Assembly (NCBI GenBank): GCA_000495415.1
Contig: AWGX01000592.1
Coordinates: forward strand, 1-8,830
DNA from: Smithella sp. ME-1
Lineage (GTDB): Bacteria > Desulfobacterota > Syntrophia > Syntrophales > Smithellaceae
Direction: 5' to 3'
DNA: 8,830 nt
Notes under the pieces: model-generated
The model's database searches: none
What the model was told of the DNA's origin: nothing
The model's input: the letters and a program-made list of their open reading frames with translations, nothing else
Part shown: positions 6,219 through 8,830 of the stretch, one piece after another
Position numbering within the stretch: position 1 is the stretch's first letter
Layout: each line of letters opens with the position of its first letter
Program-made: the position numbers and the translations under genes

Positions 6219-6247
6219 TTGCCATTAATGAAAAAAACATATATATG
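6219..6247 (+). promoter_or_regulatory. Possible promoter for the M14 peptidase gene
   Basis: TTGCCA (6219-6224, four of six) and TATATG (6242-6247, four of six) are separated by 17 bp in the 168-bp gap after the FmdE-type gene. The leader would be over 100 nt. The -35 and the spacer overlap one of two identical CATTAATG palindromes. Confidence 0.3.
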
Positions 6248-6279
6248 GTGGCCAGTTTTATCATTAATGTAACTATTAC
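6223..6279. promoter_or_regulatory. Two CATTAATG palindromes and GTAACTATTAC, candidate operator pair
   Basis: The self-complementary octamer CATTAATG occurs at 6223-6230 and 6262-6269, 39 bp apart. The second is joined to another inverted repeat, GTAA-CTA-TTAC (6269-6279). One copy overlaps the putative -35/spacer and the other lies just past the expected transcription start, a layout used by repressors. In an AT-rich gap chance occurrence is also possible. Confidence 0.3.
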
Positions 6280-6368
6280 ACGGGTATGTTTAGTGCCTGC
6301 ATTTTAAATTATAACTAAAGAGTAGATATAGAGCTCAATGAACTACCAAGAAAGGTTTATAGTTAGTA

Positions 6369-7298
6369 ATGGATTGGGAAAAATTGAATCGTGAGGAAAT
6401 AAAAGCAAGAAAAAGTAAAGAGTTAATAAAAATAATTTATTTTTGTTTGTTAGTTTTTTTTCTGCTGCCCTTGCCGGTATCGGCTGCAGATACTTCTTCT
6501 CCCAAAGAATTGACAAATTACATCAGGGCACTGGAAAAGCAATGCGCGAAATACGGCTGGACTGATATCAAGCCGAAAGAGATACCTTGGGAATATTATC
6601 GTACAACGCAAAAAAAACACCCCCTTCTTTTTGTTCATTTTGGCGATTCAGAAAAAAATTGCGTTCTTTTTCTGGGGGCTGTTCACGGTGACGAGCCGCC
6701 GACTGTATATCTTATGCTCAAACTTGCGCACTATATCAAAGACAATCCTCAGATTTTTAAAGATAAATGCATTGTTATTGCGCCGCTTGTTAATCCGGAC
6801 GGTTTCTTTGCAAAAGTTCCCAGTCGGGTTAATGCCAATGGGATTGATATCAATAGAAATTTCCCTACCAAAGACTGGCATGCTGAGGCTTTAAAACAGT
6901 GGAGAAAAAAACAGAATAAAAACAGGCGTTATTATCCCGGGCAAAGGCCGGCATCGGAACAGGAAACTATGTTTCAGATTGCACTGATTAAAAGGTTTAA
7001 CCCGCAAAAAATACTTTCTGTTCACTCACCGCTTAATTTATTTGATTATGACGGTCCTTCGTCTGATTTGGATTCGTTTGAAAACTGGTTAGAGAAAATA
7101 AGCAAAGAATCGAATCATCCTTTGCGGAAGTTTGGGTATTTCCCCGGTTCTTTGGGCAATTATGCAGGTCATGAAAGAAATATTTTTACGTTAACGTTAG
7201 AGCTGCCTTCATCCCAAGTCAGCAAGGCTAAAGAATACTTCGATAAGTTTCAGACATCGATTTTAAAATTTATAAATCTGTCTGTTACAGTTGGTTAG
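6369..7298 (+). CDS. Secreted M14-family zinc peptidase, MpaA-like murein-peptide amidase
   Basis: This encodes 309 residues. The M14 metallopeptidase core is complete: HGDE at 106-109 (zinc ligands H106 and E109), NPDG at 142-145, RVNANGIDINRNFP at 153-166 (substrate-binding N162, R163), a SEQET motif at 196-200, the third zinc ligand H219 in SVHS, and the catalytic Glu E278 in LTLELP. Relatives such as MpaA cleave the gamma-D-Glu/diaminopimelate bond in peptidoglycan peptides. Unlike cytoplasmic E. coli MpaA, a hydrophobic stretch at about 19-37 followed by VSA|AD (cleavage near 39) predicts export to the periplasm. The n-region is unusually long (about 18 charged residues), and the Shine-Dalgarno AAAGG (6351-6355) is 13 bases from ATG, so the start is not certain; no better one is visible. 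Family and catalytic competence are clear; the exact substrate is inferred. Confidence 0.85.
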   Translation: MDWEKLNREEIKARKSKELIKIIYFCLLVFFLLPLPVSAADTSSPKELTNYIRALEKQCAKYGWTDIKPKEIPWEYYRTTQKKHPLLFVHFGDSEKNCVLFLGAVHGDEPPTVYLMLKLAHYIKDNPQIFKDKCIVIAPLVNPDGFFAKVPSRVNANGIDINRNFPTKDWHAEALKQWRKKQNKNRRYYPGQRPASEQETMFQIALIKRFNPQKILSVHSPLNLFDYDGPSSDLDSFENWLEKISKESNHPLRKFGYFPGSLGNYAGHERNIFTLTLELPSSQVSKAKEYFDKFQTSILKFINLSVTVG

Positions 7299-7320
7299 CA
7301 AATATTCAAGGCTTGATCTG

Positions 7321-7367
7321 AAGGCTTCATTTTTGTCGAATTGGTTTTAATCAAGGGCAGAAGCCTT
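7321..7367 (+). terminator. Weak long-loop terminator candidate at the convergent junction
   Basis: AAGGCTTC (7321-7328) and GAAGCCTT (7360-7367) form an 8-bp stem, followed on the plus strand by TATTTTTA. The 31-nt loop is long and the 3' arm lies inside the 3' end of the converging TPR gene, so support is modest. Confidence 0.25.
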
Positions 7368-7977
7368 TATTTTTAGCTGTTTCAAATAACTTGCAGTTTC
7401 CCAATGCACAAGCTTTTTGCGCGTCAGAACAGCCAATAGTTTTGTTGCCATGTGATAAAAAATAAATACCTCTGTTAATATAAGCGCTGGCATAATTTGG
7501 CTGCAGGTTGATGGCCTTGTTGTAATCTTCGAGGGCGCGCTGATACTGGCCAAGTTTGTCATAAGCAAATCCCCTGCCATGATAGGCTTCGGCGTCATCA
7601 GGCATCAGACTTATTGCTTGATTAAAATCTTCAATAGCTTTCTGATACTGGCCGATTTCACTATAGATGGTTCCTCTGTTATAGAATGCTTCGGAATAAG
7701 CCGGATTCAGGCTGATTGCCTGAATGTAGTCCTTGATGGCGGGCTGGTACTGACCAAGGTTCTCGTAGGCAATTCCTCTATTATAATAAATTTCGGCGTC
7801 ATTAGGCTGAAGCTTAATGGCATTGCTCAAATATACAATGGCTTTATGTGGATCGGTAAATTTTTTACCATCAGATAAAGCAATGGCCTTATTGAACCAG
7901 TCGGCTGCCGTTTCGCTCATTGCCGTAGAACAAAGAAATATTAAAACAAGAAATATGAGAACTACAGTTTTACGCAT
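7351..7977 (-). CDS. Secreted tetratricopeptide-repeat protein with Cys-rich C-terminus
   Basis: This encodes 208 residues with a Sec signal peptide (MRKTV then a Leu/Ile/Val core, cleavage near AMS|E at 21). Three canonical 34-residue TPRs occupy 60-93, 94-127 and 128-161, each with the pattern AxxYxxRGxxYxxxGQYxxAIxDxxxAIxLxP. A divergent unit with a small insertion precedes them (24-59) and a degraded one follows (162-195). The C-terminus holds four cysteines (183, 190, 195, 207) in a CALGNCKLFETAKNKGFC-type ending, which may form disulfides in the periplasm. TPR proteins act as protein-binding scaffolds; the partner is unknown. The start is set by GGAG (7983-7986 on the plus strand) five bases upstream. 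It lies 33 bp downstream of the nitroreductase gene and probably shares its mRNA. Its ribosome site sits in a small hairpin. Confidence 0.85.
   Translation of the reverse strand: MRKTVVLIFLVLIFLCSTAMSETAADWFNKAIALSDGKKFTDPHKAIVYLSNAIKLQPNDAEIYYNRGIAYENLGQYQPAIKDYIQAISLNPAYSEAFYNRGTIYSEIGQYQKAIEDFNQAISLMPDDAEAYHGRGFAYDKLGQYQRALEDYNKAINLQPNYASAYINRGIYFLSHGNKTIGCSDAQKACALGNCKLFETAKNKGFCP
7495..7800 (-). repeat. Three 102-bp in-frame repeats encoding TPR units
   Basis: The three central TPRs are exact 102-bp multiples with clear nucleotide similarity, for example CTGATACTGGCC or a close variant recurring about every 102 bp on the plus strand. This fits unit duplication inside the gene. Confidence 0.7.
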
Positions 7978-7981
7978 AATG

Positions 7982-7998
7982 ACTCCGTTACAGGGAGT
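7982..7998 (-). promoter_or_regulatory. Hairpin covering the ribosome binding site of the TPR gene
   Basis: On the minus-strand mRNA, ACTCC pairs with GGAGT across a 7-nt loop. The GGAG in the 3' arm is the Shine-Dalgarno of the TPR gene. Ribosomes ending on the nitroreductase stop (8011-8013) would reach the 5' arm, so the structure could couple translation of the two genes. The stem is only five pairs. Confidence 0.35.
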
Positions 7999-8010
7999 AA
8001 AATAAATTGT

Positions 8011-8679
8011 TTATTCTATCCAGGTGGTGAGATTTTCAGCCGGTTCCCTTTCTGAACGTACGTGATTTGCCGGAAAATCCGGGGCAGGATAGCCCAGAGC
8101 GATTGCAATCATTAGGCGCTTGGTTTTTGGGCTGCCGGTATGTTCACGAAATACTTCCGGATATAAAACGCCCTGATCCTCGATGCATGTTCCCAGACCA
8201 AACTGCATGGCCGCAAGACATATATTTTGCATTACTGCGCCCAGATCAAGCAGTGGCCCTGCTTCTCCCAGTACCTTGTCGCACATGATGATTATTGCTG
8301 CCGGAGCATCGAAAAAACGAAAACCACGTTCCATCCACCATGCCCGCTTATCCTTATCTTCACGCTGTATATCCATGGCTTTGAATAACTGCTTGGCCAG
8401 GGTTATTTGTCGCTGTTTGTAAACCCCCTCATGGGGCCAGCTAACCACCAGATGATCCGGCACAATGGGAGCTCCGCACTTAAGCTTTTCAACAATAGCT
8501 GCTCTTAGCTGGTCGAGCTTTTTGCCGCTAATTACAGCGAATTCCCAGGGCTGGGTATTCATGGCCGAAGGGGCCCGGCAGGCAATGTTTAGAATTTCCA
8601 TTATTGTGTCTTTGGGCACGGGCTTGTTCTTAAACGCCCTAATACTTCTACGTTGCTGAATGGCTTCTATCAAATCCAT
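8011..8679 (-). CDS. Nitroreductase-family FMN oxidoreductase
   Basis: This encodes 222 residues with no signal peptide, so it is cytoplasmic. The nitroreductase fold is marked by RRSIRAF at 10-16 (FMN phosphate contacts R10, R11 and S12, with R14), APSAMNTQPWEF at 36-47, the helix LDLGAVMQNICLAAMQFGLGTC at 144-165 and the C-terminal ALGYP followed by basic residues. Enzymes of this family transfer electrons from NAD(P)H through FMN to nitro compounds, quinones, flavins or other acceptors; the true substrate cannot be read. The start ATG is preceded by GAGGAG (8688-8693 on the plus strand) eight bases upstream. It is the first gene of a probable minus-strand pair with the TPR gene. A TGACA-N6-TGTCA palindrome upstream overlaps a TTGACA and may control it. 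Confidence 0.88.
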   Translation of the reverse strand: MDLIEAIQQRRSIRAFKNKPVPKDTIMEILNIACRAPSAMNTQPWEFAVISGKKLDQLRAAIVEKLKCGAPIVPDHLVVSWPHEGVYKQRQITLAKQLFKAMDIQREDKDKRAWWMERGFRFFDAPAAIIIMCDKVLGEAGPLLDLGAVMQNICLAAMQFGLGTCIEDQGVLYPEVFREHTGSPKTKRLMIAIALGYPAPDFPANHVRSEREPAENLTTWIE

Positions 8680-8719
8680 TTTCTTTACTCCTCACTGTTC
8701 GAATAATTTTACAATTATG

Positions 8720-8744
8720 TTTATAGCTGACAAAAGTGTGTCAA
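8720..8744 (-). promoter_or_regulatory. Putative promoter and operator palindrome upstream of the nitroreductase
   Basis: On the minus strand TTGACA (8739-8744) is a perfect -35. The best -10-like hexamer downstream is CATAAT at 19 bp, longer than ideal. The -35 is embedded in the perfect inverted repeat TGACA (8728-8732), N6, TGTCA (8739-8743), a shape typical of a dimeric regulator site. The rest of the right-hand margin (8745-8830) shows no gene I can support. Confidence 0.4.
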
Positions 8745-8830
8745 ATTAAATCTACAGTTAAGATTATATGGTAATGTCAATTAATTAGCAAGGACAGGCC
8801 TTCAAGGTGTAAGAAGCAAATAATATGTCC

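Noticed and set aside
7347..7598. Second minus-strand frame inside the TPR gene
   Set aside because: It is out of frame with the clean TPR repeats and has no family features.
7495..7800. Regular about 100-bp repeats considered as a CRISPR-like or satellite array
   Set aside because: They translate in frame as canonical 34-residue TPRs, which fully explains the period.
8745..8830. Possible end of another gene on the minus strand at the right edge
   Set aside because: The open stretches are only 8-17 codons before stops, with no recognisable residues, so it cannot be supported.

Overview
The window is a bacterial chromosomal segment of moderate-to-low GC. It has close gene packing, clear Shine-Dalgarno sites and Gram-negative envelope proteins (Sec signal peptides, lipoproteins, an outer-membrane barrel). 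The mix of an FmdE-type protein with a zinc ribbon, a secreted TPR protein with a Cys-rich tail, a LolA-like/beta-barrel pair and an M48 lipoprotein resembles anaerobic Desulfobacterota (deltaproteobacteria, perhaps Syntrophia-like). That placement is an inference from gene content and memory of the families; no marker gene is present.

Layout, left to right. (1) 1-71: probable tail of an upstream gene, then a hairpin and a promoter-like site. (2) 136-2331: a translationally linked pair, a periplasmic LolA-like protein and a 473-residue outer-membrane barrel protein. (3) 2519-4129: a promoter-driven pair, an M48 metalloprotease lipoprotein (LoiP/BepA-like) and a LysE-family exporter. (4) 4285-5364: an odd lipoprotein with a Tyr/acid-rich head and a basic Pro/Gln/Trp tandem-repeat tail, closed by a strong inverted-repeat terminator at 5417-5455. 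(5) 5568-6200: a stand-alone FmdE-domain protein with a C-terminal zinc ribbon. (6) 6369-7298: a secreted M14 (MpaA-like) peptidase. (7) 8679-7351 on the minus strand: a nitroreductase followed by a secreted TPR protein, probably one operon, convergent with the M14 gene.

Six of the nine complete genes encode exported or lipid-anchored envelope proteins: lipid/lipoprotein handling, outer-membrane barrel, OM-quality-control protease, repeat lipoprotein, peptidoglycan-peptide hydrolase and periplasmic TPR. The segment therefore reads as an envelope-maintenance neighbourhood with two redox/metal-related genes (FmdE-like, nitroreductase) inserted. I do not see a defence system, CRISPR array, mobile element, rRNA or tRNA. 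The least explained items are the repeat lipoprotein, the LolA-like/barrel pair, the orphan FmdE protein and several operator- or attenuator-like structures in the intergenic gaps.
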